A DNA stretch of 13,990 nt from Chromatiaceae bacterium (GCA_016938795.1 JAFGTZ010000038.1:1-13990), one strand, 5' to 3'. Positions 1-7,951 are shown, counted from the stretch's first letter. Notes: generated from the letters alone by a model not told the origin. Numbers and translations are program-made.

Positions 1-48
1 CACCCCCGCGTCCATCCCCCAGCCCTCACCGTCAAATCCCTCTGTGAT

Positions 49-57
49 TGGTATACA
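49..57 (+). promoter_or_regulatory. possible extended -10 promoter for gshB
   Basis: TG-G-TATACA resembles an extended -10 element (TGnTATAAT). The expected -35 position shows only a poor match. A start 6-7 bases downstream would fall at about 63-65, right at the gshB ATG, so the transcript would be leaderless or nearly so. No Shine-Dalgarno sequence is visible before that ATG, which agrees with this reading. It is a weak call made by eye. Confidence 0.3.
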
Positions 58-65
58 CTGCGCCC

Positions 66-1028
66 ATGAGCTACGCACTCGGCATCGTCATGGATCCCAT
101 CGGATCCATCAACATCAAAAAGGACAGCAGCTTTGCCATGCTGCTGGCCGCGCAGCGGCGTGGCTGGCCGCTGTGGTACATGGAGCTGGGCGATCTTGCG
201 CTCGTCGATGGCGAGGCGCGCGGCTGGATGCGCCCGCTTGAGGTCCGCGACCGCGCGGGCGACTGGTTCAGCCTTGGTGAGGCGGTGCGCCGCCCGCTCG
301 CCGGTCTCGATGCCATCCTGATGCGCAAGGATCCGCCCTTCGACATGGAGTATGTGATGGCGACCTATGTGCTCGAACAGGCGAGTGAGGCCGGCGCCCT
401 GGTGGTGAATCATCCGCGCGCCCTGCGTGATGCCAACGAAAAGGTCTTCACCACGCGCTTTCCCCAGTGTGCGCCGCCGACGCTGGTCACGCGCCGCGCC
501 GGTGATATTCGCGCCTTTCTCGCCGAGCACGGCACCCTGGTGCTCAAGCCGCTCGACGGCATGGGCGGAAGCTCCATCTTCGTGGTGCGACCGCAAGATC
601 CCAACCTCAGCGTCATCATCGAGACCCTGACCGAGCGCGCCCAGCGCTATTGCATGGCGCAGCGCTATCTTCCCGAGATCAGCGCGGGCGATAAGCGCGT
701 GCTGCTGGTCGATGGGGAGCCCGTCCCCTACTGTCTGGCGCGTATTCCAGCGCCAGGCGAGAGCCGCGGCAATCTGGCCGCCGGGGCGCGCGCCGAGGTG
801 CGCGAGCTGGGCGCGCGCGAGCGCTGGATTGCCGAGCAACTGGGTCCCGAGCTGCGCGCGCGCGGCATTCTCTTTGCCGGACTCGATGTGATTGGCGATC
901 ATCTCACTGAGGTCAATGTCACGAGCCCCACCTGTATCCGCGAACTCGACGCCGCCTGTGGACTCGATATCGGCGGGCAGCTCATGGATTGCATTGCCGC
1001 GCGGCTTGCCGTGCAGGCCTCGCCATGA
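66..1028 (+). CDS. gshB: glutathione synthetase
   Basis: This enzyme joins gamma-glutamylcysteine and glycine using ATP, the second step of cytoplasmic glutathione synthesis. The 320-residue product matches the family length (about 316). It opens with the family signature LGIVMDPIGSINIKKDSS. The ATP-grasp domain shows the glycine-rich loop DGMGGSS at about 164-170, the segment RYLPEISAGDKRVLLVDG, and the metal/ATP-binding end EVNVTSPT with E282 and N284. I chose the ATG at 66 because it places MSYALGIVMDP like known family members; an in-frame start at 48 would add six unconserved residues. No clear ribosome site precedes it. It heads the conserved cluster with tonB and yqgE. Confidence 0.97.
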   Translation: MSYALGIVMDPIGSINIKKDSSFAMLLAAQRRGWPLWYMELGDLALVDGEARGWMRPLEVRDRAGDWFSLGEAVRRPLAGLDAILMRKDPPFDMEYVMATYVLEQASEAGALVVNHPRALRDANEKVFTTRFPQCAPPTLVTRRAGDIRAFLAEHGTLVLKPLDGMGGSSIFVVRPQDPNLSVIIETLTERAQRYCMAQRYLPEISAGDKRVLLVDGEPVPYCLARIPAPGESRGNLAAGARAEVRELGARERWIAEQLGPELRARGILFAGLDVIGDHLTEVNVTSPTCIRELDAACGLDIGGQLMDCIAARLAVQASP

Positions 1029-1061
1029 GCCGGACTGCAACCGGCCCTTGAGGCGCGCACC

Positions 1062-2057
1062 ATGCCCACCGACGTCGAGACACGGACGCTTGCCGGACTG
1101 CTCGATCCGCCGCCGCAGGGACTCTCGTCCCGGCTGGCCTGGTCTCTGGCGCTGGCAAGCGGTTTGCACCTGATCGCTCTCCTGGGCCTTTCGGTGGCTG
1201 TGCCGCAGGCCAGGCCCCCAGCGCCCGAGTCCATGCTCGAAGTGCTGCTGCTGAATGAGCGTGGCGAGCTGCTCGAGCGCGCCCCGGACGATGCCGCCCT
1301 CGCGCGGCTCAATCGCCGTGGCGAATCCACTCAGGGCGATGCGGTGCGCACGCTTGACGGACAGCGCCTGCGCACCCAGGATGATCGCCTTGATGGCGCC
1401 GCCGATCTCGACCGCCAGGCCGAGGCGCCACCCCAGCCGGCGCCGGCTGCCCTGCCTGCCGAGTCGGATGCCGCCTCGCCCCCCGCCGAGCGCGCAGCTC
1501 CTCTCGCGACCCTGGAGCCGTCCGAGCGCCCGAGCGTTATCGAGAGCGCCTCTGGCGAGGCGCCGGCGCTTGCGGGCGGCCAGGCGAGCGAGGTCCGCCC
1601 GGCGGTTGATGCCGCGCGCATTCTCGCCAGCGCCACGGACGAAATCGCCCGTCTGAGCGCTGACCTTCAGGCGCGCGCCGATGCCTATGCCAGCCGCGAG
1701 CGGCGTCGTTCCATCAGTGCAAGCACGCGTGAATTTCGCTATGCGAGCTATCTCGGCGCCTGGGCGCGCAAGGTTGAGCGCATCGGTACCATCAATTATC
1801 CCCGGGCCGCCAAGGAGCAGCAGCTCTTCGGAAGCCTCATCCTACACGTGGCGGTGCGTGCTGATGGCAGCGTCGAGCGGATTCGCGTGGTACGCTCCTC
1901 AGGCCACGCGCTTCTCGACGAGGCCGCCATCCACATCGTCGAGCTGGCCGCTCCCTTTGCGCCCTTTCCGCCGGATATCGCCGCCGAGACCGATGTACTC
2001 GATATCGTGCGAACCTGGCAGTTTCTGCGCGGCGGGGGGCTCGGCTGGGACCAATGA
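1062..2057 (+). CDS. tonB: TonB-family energy transducer protein
   Basis: TonB-type proteins pass energy from the inner-membrane proton gradient to outer-membrane receptors. The 331-residue product has one membrane anchor at about 25-48 containing H36, comparable to the conserved histidine in TonB anchors. An Ala/Pro/Glu-rich periplasmic linker follows at about 120-185, then a charged helical stretch, then a C-terminal TonB domain from about 222 with the YP motif (Y246-P247) and the pattern LILHVAVRADGSVERIRVV. GAGG-like spacing (GAGG at 1051-1054) gives a ribosome site 7 bases before the ATG. No exbB or exbD lies nearby. A tonB-like gene between gshB and yqgE (algH) also occurs in Pseudomonas. 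Its receptor partner cannot be told from sequence. Confidence 0.9.
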   Translation: MPTDVETRTLAGLLDPPPQGLSSRLAWSLALASGLHLIALLGLSVAVPQARPPAPESMLEVLLLNERGELLERAPDDAALARLNRRGESTQGDAVRTLDGQRLRTQDDRLDGAADLDRQAEAPPQPAPAALPAESDAASPPAERAAPLATLEPSERPSVIESASGEAPALAGGQASEVRPAVDAARILASATDEIARLSADLQARADAYASRERRRSISASTREFRYASYLGAWARKVERIGTINYPRAAKEQQLFGSLILHVAVRADGSVERIRVVRSSGHALLDEAAIHIVELAAPFAPFPPDIAAETDVLDIVRTWQFLRGGGLGWDQ

Positions 2058-2061
2058 GCGG

Positions 2062-2067
2062 TATACT
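2062..2067 (+). promoter_or_regulatory. possible -10 element before yqgE
   Basis: TATACT lies 36 bases before the yqgE start, just after the tonB stop codon. It matches the sigma-70 -10 consensus at five of six positions, but no recognisable -35 sits 16-18 bases upstream. An internal promoter for yqgE and the genes below it is possible but weakly supported. Confidence 0.2.
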
Positions 2068-2102
2068 TGCCACTCCATGCGCCGATCCGGATACTAACTG
2101 CC

Positions 2103-2666
2103 ATGGCCTATAGCACCTCACTGACCAACCACTTTCTGATCGCGATGCCCGGTCTGCAAGACCCCAACTTCGCGCGGACCGTGACCTATGTCTGTGAGCA
2201 CACAGAGCACGGTGCCATGGGCATCGTCATCAATCGCCCGCTCGATGTCACGCTCGGCGAGCTGTTCTCGCAGCTGGAGATTTCCACCCACATCCCGGGT
2301 GTACGCGAAACGCCTGTCTATCATGGCGGCCCGGTACAGACCGATCGCGGCTTTGTGCTGCATTCGGCTGGCCCCACCTTCGATTCAACGCTCAACATCA
2401 ACGCCGAGATCAGCGTGACCACCTCGCGCGACGTGCTGGAGGCCATCGCTCGCGGGGATGGACCAGAGCGCTCGCTGATCGCGCTTGGCTATGCCGGCTG
2501 GGGCAGTGGTCAGCTCGAACAGGAAATGAGCGCCAATGCCTGGCTCAATGGTCCGGCCAGTAACGAAATCATCTTTCACATGGATCCGAGCGCACGTTGG
2601 CTGGCCGCCGCGCAGCTGCTTGGGGTCGATCTCAACCTGCTGAGCGGCGAAGCCGGTCACGCCTGA
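2103..2666 (+). CDS. yqgE: UPF0301 family protein YqgE (AlgH)
   Basis: The product is a 187-residue cytoplasmic protein of the UPF0301/YqgE/AlgH family, whose biochemical role is not established. The length equals E. coli YqgE. The N-terminal signature NHFLIAMPGLQDPNFART and the segment GAMGIVINRPLDVTLGEL are characteristic, and the central YHGGPVQTDRGFVLH and C-terminal GYAGWGSGQLEQEM motifs are also present. The ATG at 2103 is chosen because MAYSTSLTNHFLIAMP aligns with family starts. A weak GGA lies 11 bases upstream. It sits next to ruvX, as in many Proteobacteria, which is a common genomic pairing. Confidence 0.95.
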   Translation: MAYSTSLTNHFLIAMPGLQDPNFARTVTYVCEHTEHGAMGIVINRPLDVTLGELFSQLEISTHIPGVRETPVYHGGPVQTDRGFVLHSAGPTFDSTLNINAEISVTTSRDVLEAIARGDGPERSLIALGYAGWGSGQLEQEMSANAWLNGPASNEIIFHMDPSARWLAAAQLLGVDLNLLSGEAGHA

Positions 2667-2695
2667 GCGCGGATCGGGCAGGCGCGGCGTTACGC

Positions 2696-3109
2696 ATGGC
2701 AACCTTCATGGGCTTTGATTTCGGGCCGCGCAAGATCGGCATCGCCATCGGCCAGACCCTCACTCGCAGCGCGCGCCCGCTCATCACCCTGCGCAGCCAG
2801 GGTGAGCGGCCCGACTGGCCGCGCATCGAGGCGCTGATTCGCGAATGGCAGCCCGAGGCCCTGGTGGTTGGCCTGCCCTTCAACATGGACGACACCGAGG
2901 TCGCCTGGTCGGGTCGCGTGCATCGCTTCGCGCGCCAGCTCAACGGGCGTTTCGGCCTGAGGGTGCATCTGATCGACGAGCGACTCACCACAGTGGAGGC
3001 GCGCCGACAGCTGGCCGAGGCGCCGCGCTCCCTTTCATCAACCCCGGATGCTGTCGATGCCCTGGCGGCGGCTCTTATCCTGGAAACCTGGCTTTGTGAG
3101 CAAGACTGA
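2696..3109 (+). CDS. ruvX: RuvX/YqgF RNase H-like nuclease
   Basis: This is a cytoplasmic RNase H-fold nuclease, known in E. coli for maturing the 5' end of 16S rRNA and also annotated as a putative Holliday junction resolvase. The 137-residue length matches E. coli YqgF (138). Acidic active-site motifs are present: DFGPRKIGIAIG near the N-terminus, IDERLTTVEAR in the middle and VDALAAALILE near the C-terminus. The usual VGLPxNMDG motif reads VGLPFNMDD, a small variation. The ATG at 2696 puts MATFMGFDFG in register with homologues; ATG 2708 is an alternative. The end overlaps pyrR by 14 bases, so the two are probably translationally coupled. Confidence 0.93.
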   Translation: MATFMGFDFGPRKIGIAIGQTLTRSARPLITLRSQGERPDWPRIEALIREWQPEALVVGLPFNMDDTEVAWSGRVHRFARQLNGRFGLRVHLIDERLTTVEARRQLAEAPRSLSSTPDAVDALAAALILETWLCEQD

Positions 3110-3635
3110 CGTTTGGAAGGACTCCGCCGAGATTGAGGCGGCCATCGAGCAGATGGCCGCCGGGCTTGCCGCCCTGATCGAGGCGCGCGCGGTTCGCGAT
3201 CCACTGATGATCGGCATTCACACCGGCGGTGTCTGGGTGGCCGAGCGCCTGCATGAGCGTCTCGGTCTGTCCGATCCGCTCGGTCAGCTCGACATCACCT
3301 TTTATCGCGACGATTTCACCCGCATCGGGCTGCATCCCCAGGTGCATCCCTCCTATCTGCCAGTCGGAGTGGACGAGCGCCATCTCATCCTGGTCGATGA
3401 CGTGCTGGCCACCGGGCGCACCATTCGCGCCGCGCTCAACGTGCTCTTCGATTACGGACGTCCAGCCTCGGTCATGCTGGCTGCGCTGGCCGAGCGCGAG
3501 GGGCGCGAGCTGCCCATCTCGGCCGATGTGGTGGGGCTTGCCGAACCCATCGGGCGCGAGGTGCAGGTGAAGCTCAGCGGTCCCGAGCCGCTGCGTCTGC
3601 TGCTCGGCGCCTCCATGCGGGGTGAGACGCCATGA
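3096..3635 (+). CDS. pyrR: PyrR, bifunctional pyr regulator / uracil phosphoribosyltransferase
   Basis: PyrR belongs to the type I phosphoribosyltransferase family. In Gram-positive bacteria it binds pyr mRNA leaders; it can also make UMP from uracil and PRPP. The 179-residue product contains the PRPP loop VDDVLATGRT at about 100-109 and the PyrR-typical ITFYRDDFTRIG. A GTG start at 3096 inside ruvX is preferred because it gives a family-sized N-terminus; a longer reading would add unconserved residues. The gene ends in an ATGA overlap with pyrB. No transcribed leader exists in front of it because the start lies within ruvX, so classic attenuation just upstream of pyrR seems unlikely. Confidence 0.93.
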   Translation: MSKTDVWKDSAEIEAAIEQMAAGLAALIEARAVRDPLMIGIHTGGVWVAERLHERLGLSDPLGQLDITFYRDDFTRIGLHPQVHPSYLPVGVDERHLILVDDVLATGRTIRAALNVLFDYGRPASVMLAALAEREGRELPISADVVGLAEPIGREVQVKLSGPEPLRLLLGASMRGETP

Positions 3636-4633
3636 ATGCGCTCACCACCCAGCTCGACGAGGCCGGCAACCTCAAGCATTTCCTTACCATCGAGGGCCTG
3701 GAGCGTTCCTTGCTGATCGACATTCTCGATCGCGCCGAGGGCTTTCTCGGGGTAGCGCAACAGGCGGTGAAGAAGGTGCCGCTCTGTCGCGGCAAGGTTA
3801 TCGCCAATCTTTTCTTCGAGAACAGCACCCGCACCCGCACCACCTTCGAGCTGGCCGCCAAGCGGCTCTCGGCCGATGTGCTCAATCTCAACATCTCCAC
3901 CTCGGCCACCGCCAAGGGCGAGACCCTGCTCGACACCTTGCGCAATCTGGAGGCCATGCACGTCGATATGTTCGTGGTGCGCCATGCCACCAGCGGCGCG
4001 GCCCATTTCATCGCCCAGCATGCCGCGCCCCATGTGAGCGTGGTGAATGCCGGGGATGGGCGCCATTCGCATCCCACCCAGGCGATGCTCGACATGTTCA
4101 CCATTCGCCGCCACAAGGGCGACTTTAGCGCCCTGCGCGTGGCCATCGTGGGCGATATCCTGCACTCGCGCGTGGCCCGTTCGCAGATCCTGGCGCTCAA
4201 CACCCTGGGCGCGGCCGAGGTGCGGGTGATCGGGCCGCGCACCCTGATCCCCGCCGATGCCGCCGAGGCGCTCGGGGTGCGCGTCTTTCACGATCTGCGC
4301 GAGGGCGTGCGCGATGTCGATGTGGTCATCATGCTGCGCCTGCAGCGCGAGCGCATGAGCAGCGCCCTGCTGCCGAGCGAACATGAATACTTCCAGCTCT
4401 TCGGACTCACCGAGGAGCGTCTGGCCACGGCGCATGCCGAGGCCATCGTCATGCATCCGGGGCCAATCAATCGCGGGGTCGAGATGGATTCGCAGGTGGC
4501 CGACGGCAAGCGCTCGGTGATTCTGGAGCAGGTGAGCAACGGCATTGCGGTGCGCATGGCGGTCATGTCCATGTGCATCGGCACCCAGAACCTTCAGGCC
4601 CAGCAGGCGGGGGAACAGCGCGATGCCCACTGA
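3632..4633 (+). CDS. pyrB: aspartate carbamoyltransferase catalytic chain
   Basis: This enzyme condenses carbamoyl phosphate with aspartate, the committed step of UMP synthesis. The 333-residue product has the carbamoyl-phosphate loop STRTR at 65-69, the lysine motif KGE at 95-97, and HSHPTQ at 145-150 for substrate binding. An MHPGPINRG motif lies near the C-terminus. The length matches the Pseudomonas-type chain (about 334), which is longer than the E. coli enzyme (about 311) and acts with a PyrC-like partner. No pyrI regulatory-chain gene is present. The start overlaps the pyrR stop by four bases (ATGA), and the end overlaps pyrC' by 11 bases. Confidence 0.97.
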   Translation: MNALTTQLDEAGNLKHFLTIEGLERSLLIDILDRAEGFLGVAQQAVKKVPLCRGKVIANLFFENSTRTRTTFELAAKRLSADVLNLNISTSATAKGETLLDTLRNLEAMHVDMFVVRHATSGAAHFIAQHAAPHVSVVNAGDGRHSHPTQAMLDMFTIRRHKGDFSALRVAIVGDILHSRVARSQILALNTLGAAEVRVIGPRTLIPADAAEALGVRVFHDLREGVRDVDVVIMLRLQRERMSSALLPSEHEYFQLFGLTEERLATAHAEAIVMHPGPINRGVEMDSQVADGKRSVILEQVSNGIAVRMAVMSMCIGTQNLQAQQAGEQRDAH

Positions 4634-5915
4634 TTCCACCATTAGTATCCGCAACGGGCGACTCATTGATCCCGCCACCGGCTTCGACGGCGAAGCCGAT
4701 GTGCATCTGGCCGAGGGGCGCGTGCTGGCCATCGGCGCCGCGCCGCCCGGTTTTTGCCCCGAGCGCACCCTGGATGCGAGCGGCTGTCTGGTGTTTCCCG
4801 GCGTGGTCGATCTCTGCGCGCGTCTGCGCGAGCCGGGGCTTGAGCACAAGGCCACCATCGCGAGCGAAACCCGCGCCGCTGCCGCCGCCGGCATCACCAC
4901 GCTGTGCTGTCCGCCCGACACCTCGCCGGTGGTGGATACCCCGGCGGTGGCTCAGCTCATTCAGCAGACCGCCGCGCGCCATGGTCATGCCCGGGTGCTG
5001 CCGGCGGGCGCCCTGACGCGCAAGCTGGAGGGCAAGGTGCTGGCCGAGATGGCGGCCCTGAAGCAGGCCGGCTGTCCGGTGCTGAGTCAGGCCGGGCGCA
5101 CCATTCTCAGCACCCATGTGGCGCGCCGCGCGCTCGAATACGCCTCCACCTTCGGCATGACGGTGTTTCTCCAGCCGCTCGATCGGGATCTGGCCGAGGG
5201 CGGCTGTGTGCATGAGGGGCGGGTGAGCACCCGGCTCGGGCTGCCTGGAATCCCCGAGGCGGCCGAGACCCTGGCGGTGGCGCGCGATCTGGCGCTGGCC
5301 GAACAGACCGGCGCGCGCATCCATTTTCGCGGGCTCTCCACGGCGCGCGCCCTGGAAATGCTGGCCGAGGCGCGCGCGCGCGGGGTGCGGGCGAGCGCCG
5401 ATGTGGCCATCCATCAGCTGTTTCTCACCGAGGAGGATGTCGCCGGCCTCAATGCCGACTGCCATGTGATTCCGCCGCTGCGCACCCGCTCGGATCGTGA
5501 TGCGCTGCGCGCGGCGCTCGCGAGCGGCGCCCTGGCGGCGCTCTGCTCCGACCATCAGCCACACGACGCCGATGCCAAGCTCGCGCCCTTCCCCGAGACC
5601 GCGCCCGGCATCTCGGGTCTGGAAACTTTGCTGCCGCTCGGGCTGCGACTGGTCGAGGAGGCTGTCATGGATGTCGCGACCCTGATCGCGCGTCTGACCC
5701 TGGGCCCAGCCGAGGTGCTGGGACAGCGTCTCGGTCGTCTGGGTGTGGGTGAGCGCGCCGATGTCTGCATCTTCGATCCGCGCCGCGCCTGGACAGTCAG
5801 CCCCGAGACCCTGCTCAGTCATGGCGAAAATTCGCCCTTCATGGGCATGACCTTGCGTGGACGTGTGATCTGGACGCTGCTCGACGGTCGGATTGTTTTC
5901 GAGCGCACGGATTGA
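4623..5915 (+). CDS. pyrC': PyrC', dihydroorotase-like protein, probably inactive ATCase partner
   Basis: The 430-residue product has the amidohydrolase fold of type I dihydroorotase (PGVVDL, LREPGLEHK, SDHQPH), but key residues are missing. The metal-binding HxH before LREPG reads C65-A-R67. The position of the next ligand histidine reads Q184 (FLQPLD), and that of the HVST-type histidine reads G237 (FRGLST). Only the late aspartate, D310, is kept. In Pseudomonas, PyrC' is similarly inactive and is needed to assemble aspartate carbamoyltransferase. By analogy this protein should form a dodecamer with PyrB, and an active dihydroorotase should be encoded elsewhere. The ATG at 4623 overlaps the pyrB end by 11 bases; longer in-frame starts lie inside pyrB. 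Confidence 0.93.
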   Translation: MPTDSTISIRNGRLIDPATGFDGEADVHLAEGRVLAIGAAPPGFCPERTLDASGCLVFPGVVDLCARLREPGLEHKATIASETRAAAAAGITTLCCPPDTSPVVDTPAVAQLIQQTAARHGHARVLPAGALTRKLEGKVLAEMAALKQAGCPVLSQAGRTILSTHVARRALEYASTFGMTVFLQPLDRDLAEGGCVHEGRVSTRLGLPGIPEAAETLAVARDLALAEQTGARIHFRGLSTARALEMLAEARARGVRASADVAIHQLFLTEEDVAGLNADCHVIPPLRTRSDRDALRAALASGALAALCSDHQPHDADAKLAPFPETAPGISGLETLLPLGLRLVEEAVMDVATLIARLTLGPAEVLGQRLGRLGVGERADVCIFDPRRAWTVSPETLLSHGENSPFMGMTLRGRVIWTLLDGRIVFERTD

Positions 5916-5917
5916 GT

Positions 5918-5945
5918 TGTGTCAGACACAGAGCCCCGGTCTCTG
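5918..5945. repeat. two adjacent inverted repeats between pyrC' and the response regulator gene
   Basis: The 43 bp gap contains TGTGTC-A-GACACA (5918-5930, perfect) followed by CAGAG-N7-CTCTG (5929-5945). No T-run follows, so it is not a classic intrinsic terminator. It could be an operator or an mRNA structure before the downstream gene; chance is not excluded. Confidence 0.4.
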
Positions 5946-5958
5946 GTTAGGATCGGAC

Positions 5959-7218
5959 ATGGATCCCCGGCGATTGTCCACGCCGGGGCACAGCTGCGAT
6001 CCTGATAGCGTGAATCCGGCGAGCCTTCGTGTCCTCATCATCGACGATTTCCAGGCCATGCGCGGCATGCTGCGTCAGATGCTGCTGTCGCTTGGTTTCA
6101 GCCAGATGACGCTGGCCGCCAACGCCAGCGAGGCATTGAACGAGCTGCGCCGTCAGCGGTTCGATCTTGTGCTCTGCGACTATAACCTCGGTGAGGGGCT
6201 CGATGGTCAGCAACTGCTCGATCAGGGGCGCGCCGAGGGCACCATCGACCTGGCCACCACCTTTGTCATGGTTACGGCCGAGAACTCGTCCGAGATGGTC
6301 ATGGGCGCGCTTGAGAGCACGCCCGATGCCTATCTCTCCAAACCCCTCACCAAGGATCTGCTGCGCGCGCGCCTGCTGCGCGCCATGCGTCGTCGCGCCC
6401 CCTTTGCCGAGGTGGCGCGGGTCATGCGCAAAAATCCCGAGTCCGCCCTGGGGGTGCTTGATCGGCAGTTGTCTGAGGCCGGCGAGGGGCAGCTCGATCT
6501 GCTGCGCGCCAAGGCCGATCTAGCGCGCACACTCCAACAGTGGAACACAGTCGAGGAGGCGGCGCGCGCCGCCCTTGATGATCGCCCCCTAGCCTGGGCC
6601 TATACCCGTCTTGGTGAGGTGGCCGAGGCGCGCGGCGAGGACGCGCAGGCCGAGACGCTCTGGCGGCGTGCCATGAAGCTAACGCCGCAGTTCATGGAGG
6701 CCCATGACCGACTGATCGCGCTGCGTGAGCGTCAGGGCCATCGGGAAGAGGCGCTTGCGTTATTGCATCAGGCCTGCGAGCGCTCCGCGAAGTCGCTCGC
6801 GCGTCAACGCCATCTCGGTGAGCTGGCCCTGGCCGAGGGGCGTCTGGATCTGGCCGCGCCCGCCTGGCTACGGGTATTGACGCTGAGTCAGCAGATGGGT
6901 GAGGCGCACGCTGCCGACTACCACGAAGCCATGCGCGCGCACTTGGCGCGGGGCGATAGTCGTCAGGCGCGCCGTTTACTGACTTTGCTTGCGAAGGAGT
7001 GCAAGCGTGATCCCGAGCATCCCTGGTGGTTGTTGGCCGCGCGTTTGCGCATGCAGGGCGGCTCCGAGGAGATGCGCACGCGCCTGCTCGATGACCTGGA
7101 GCGTCGGCTTGCCGAGGAGAGGCCGCCTTCGGCAGCGGGGACGGCGCTGCGCGAGGCCCTGAGCGCTCTGGGTGAAAGGGACTGGGCCGCTCGTGTAAAG
7201 GCGAGCACGGACGCATGA
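5959..7218 (+). CDS. response regulator with C-terminal TPR-like helical repeats
   Basis: The 419-residue product begins with a CheY-like receiver domain at about 24-145. The acidic pair D29-D30, the phosphoacceptor D74 (LCDYNL), T106 (MVTAE) and K128 (LSKPL) are all present, so phosphorylation is expected. The remainder, to about 400, is helical and rich in Ala, Leu, Arg and Glu, with TPR-like units such as AWAYTRLGEVAEARGE and AMKLTPQFMEAHDRL. No DNA-binding or enzymatic output domain is visible, so output is probably by protein contact. The ATG at 5959 has AGGA six bases upstream. The stop overlaps the kinase ATG (ATGA), indicating a partner pair. Its physiological role is unknown; the nearness of pilT hints at motility, which is inference. 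Confidence 0.9.
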   Translation: MDPRRLSTPGHSCDPDSVNPASLRVLIIDDFQAMRGMLRQMLLSLGFSQMTLAANASEALNELRRQRFDLVLCDYNLGEGLDGQQLLDQGRAEGTIDLATTFVMVTAENSSEMVMGALESTPDAYLSKPLTKDLLRARLLRAMRRRAPFAEVARVMRKNPESALGVLDRQLSEAGEGQLDLLRAKADLARTLQQWNTVEEAARAALDDRPLAWAYTRLGEVAEARGEDAQAETLWRRAMKLTPQFMEAHDRLIALRERQGHREEALALLHQACERSAKSLARQRHLGELALAEGRLDLAAPAWLRVLTLSQQMGEAHAADYHEAMRAHLARGDSRQARRLLTLLAKECKRDPEHPWWLLAARLRMQGGSEEMRTRLLDDLERRLAEERPPSAAGTALREALSALGERDWAARVKASTDA

Positions 7219-7925
7219 GCCAGCTCGACTTCATGACGGTGCTGGCGATCAGTATCCATGACATGAAGAACTCGCTCAATCGGGTGCTCGGGGTGCTGGA
7301 TGACTTCGTGGAAACCGACCCCGGCGAGTGTCGCTGCGATGCCCAGGCGCTTGGTCAATTGCAATACGAGGCGCGCCGCGTCAACGATAATCTGGTTCAG
7401 CTGCTCACGCTCTATCGCAAGGAGACCGGGTTGCACGAGCCCCGTTTCCTGCCGCTCTCGGTCTACGATCTGCTCGAAGACGCCTGGCTTGGCAACAAGC
7501 CGCTCATGGACCAGCGCGGCGTGGTCTGCGCCCTGGCGTGCGATAGCGAGCTGGAGTGGGCGCTTGATCGCGAGCTGATCGAGGGGCTGCTCGATAATGT
7601 GCTGACCAATACGGTGCGCTACAGCGACGGGCGCATCCGGCTCTCGGCGCGGGTGGAAAAGGACGCTCTGGTTCTCGCCGTCGAGGACGACGGTCCGGGC
7701 TATCCGCCGGCCATGCTCGCGCGGCGTCATCTGCTCGATAGCGCCGCCCTGGAGCGGCGCCAGGGGCATACCGGGCTGGGGTTGCACTTTTGCGCCCTGG
7801 TTGCCGACAGTCACGCCGAGGGCGCGCAGCGCGGTTTCATCGAGCTGTCGAACGGAGGCTGCTGGGGCGGGGGCTGCTTTCAGCTGGTGGTGCCGCGACT
7901 TACCCCAAGTGGTGCGGCGGATTGA
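7215..7925 (+). CDS. short soluble sensor histidine kinase
   Basis: The 236-residue product is little more than a transmitter module. H15 in SIHDMKNSL is the likely phosphorylated histidine. An N-box-like LLDNVLTNTVRYS (N128, N132) is followed by a G1 box EDDGPG (157-162) and a G2-like box GHTGLGL (184-190), giving an ATP-binding HATPase domain. No membrane segment, PAS, GAF or HAMP domain precedes the H-box, so it is cytoplasmic and may take its signal through its partner's TPR region or another protein. It overlaps the response regulator by four bases. It is shorter than typical kinases but shows no sign of truncation: the start is coupled and the C-terminal HATPase core is complete. Confidence 0.88.
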   Translation: MSQLDFMTVLAISIHDMKNSLNRVLGVLDDFVETDPGECRCDAQALGQLQYEARRVNDNLVQLLTLYRKETGLHEPRFLPLSVYDLLEDAWLGNKPLMDQRGVVCALACDSELEWALDRELIEGLLDNVLTNTVRYSDGRIRLSARVEKDALVLAVEDDGPGYPPAMLARRHLLDSAALERRQGHTGLGLHFCALVADSHAEGAQRGFIELSNGGCWGGGCFQLVVPRLTPSGAAD

Positions 7926-7951
7926 TCCGGAGCGATTTTCGAGTCGCCGCA

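Noticed and set aside
3452..4921. 489-codon open frame on the minus strand opposite pyrB
   Set aside because: It lies antisense to well-supported pyrB and pyrC' and has repetitive His/Gly/Ala-rich composition typical of GC-rich antisense frames, with no recognisable domain.
4563..5822. 419-codon open frame on the minus strand opposite pyrC'
   Set aside because: Same reason: antisense to a clear gene, low-complexity composition, no family motif.
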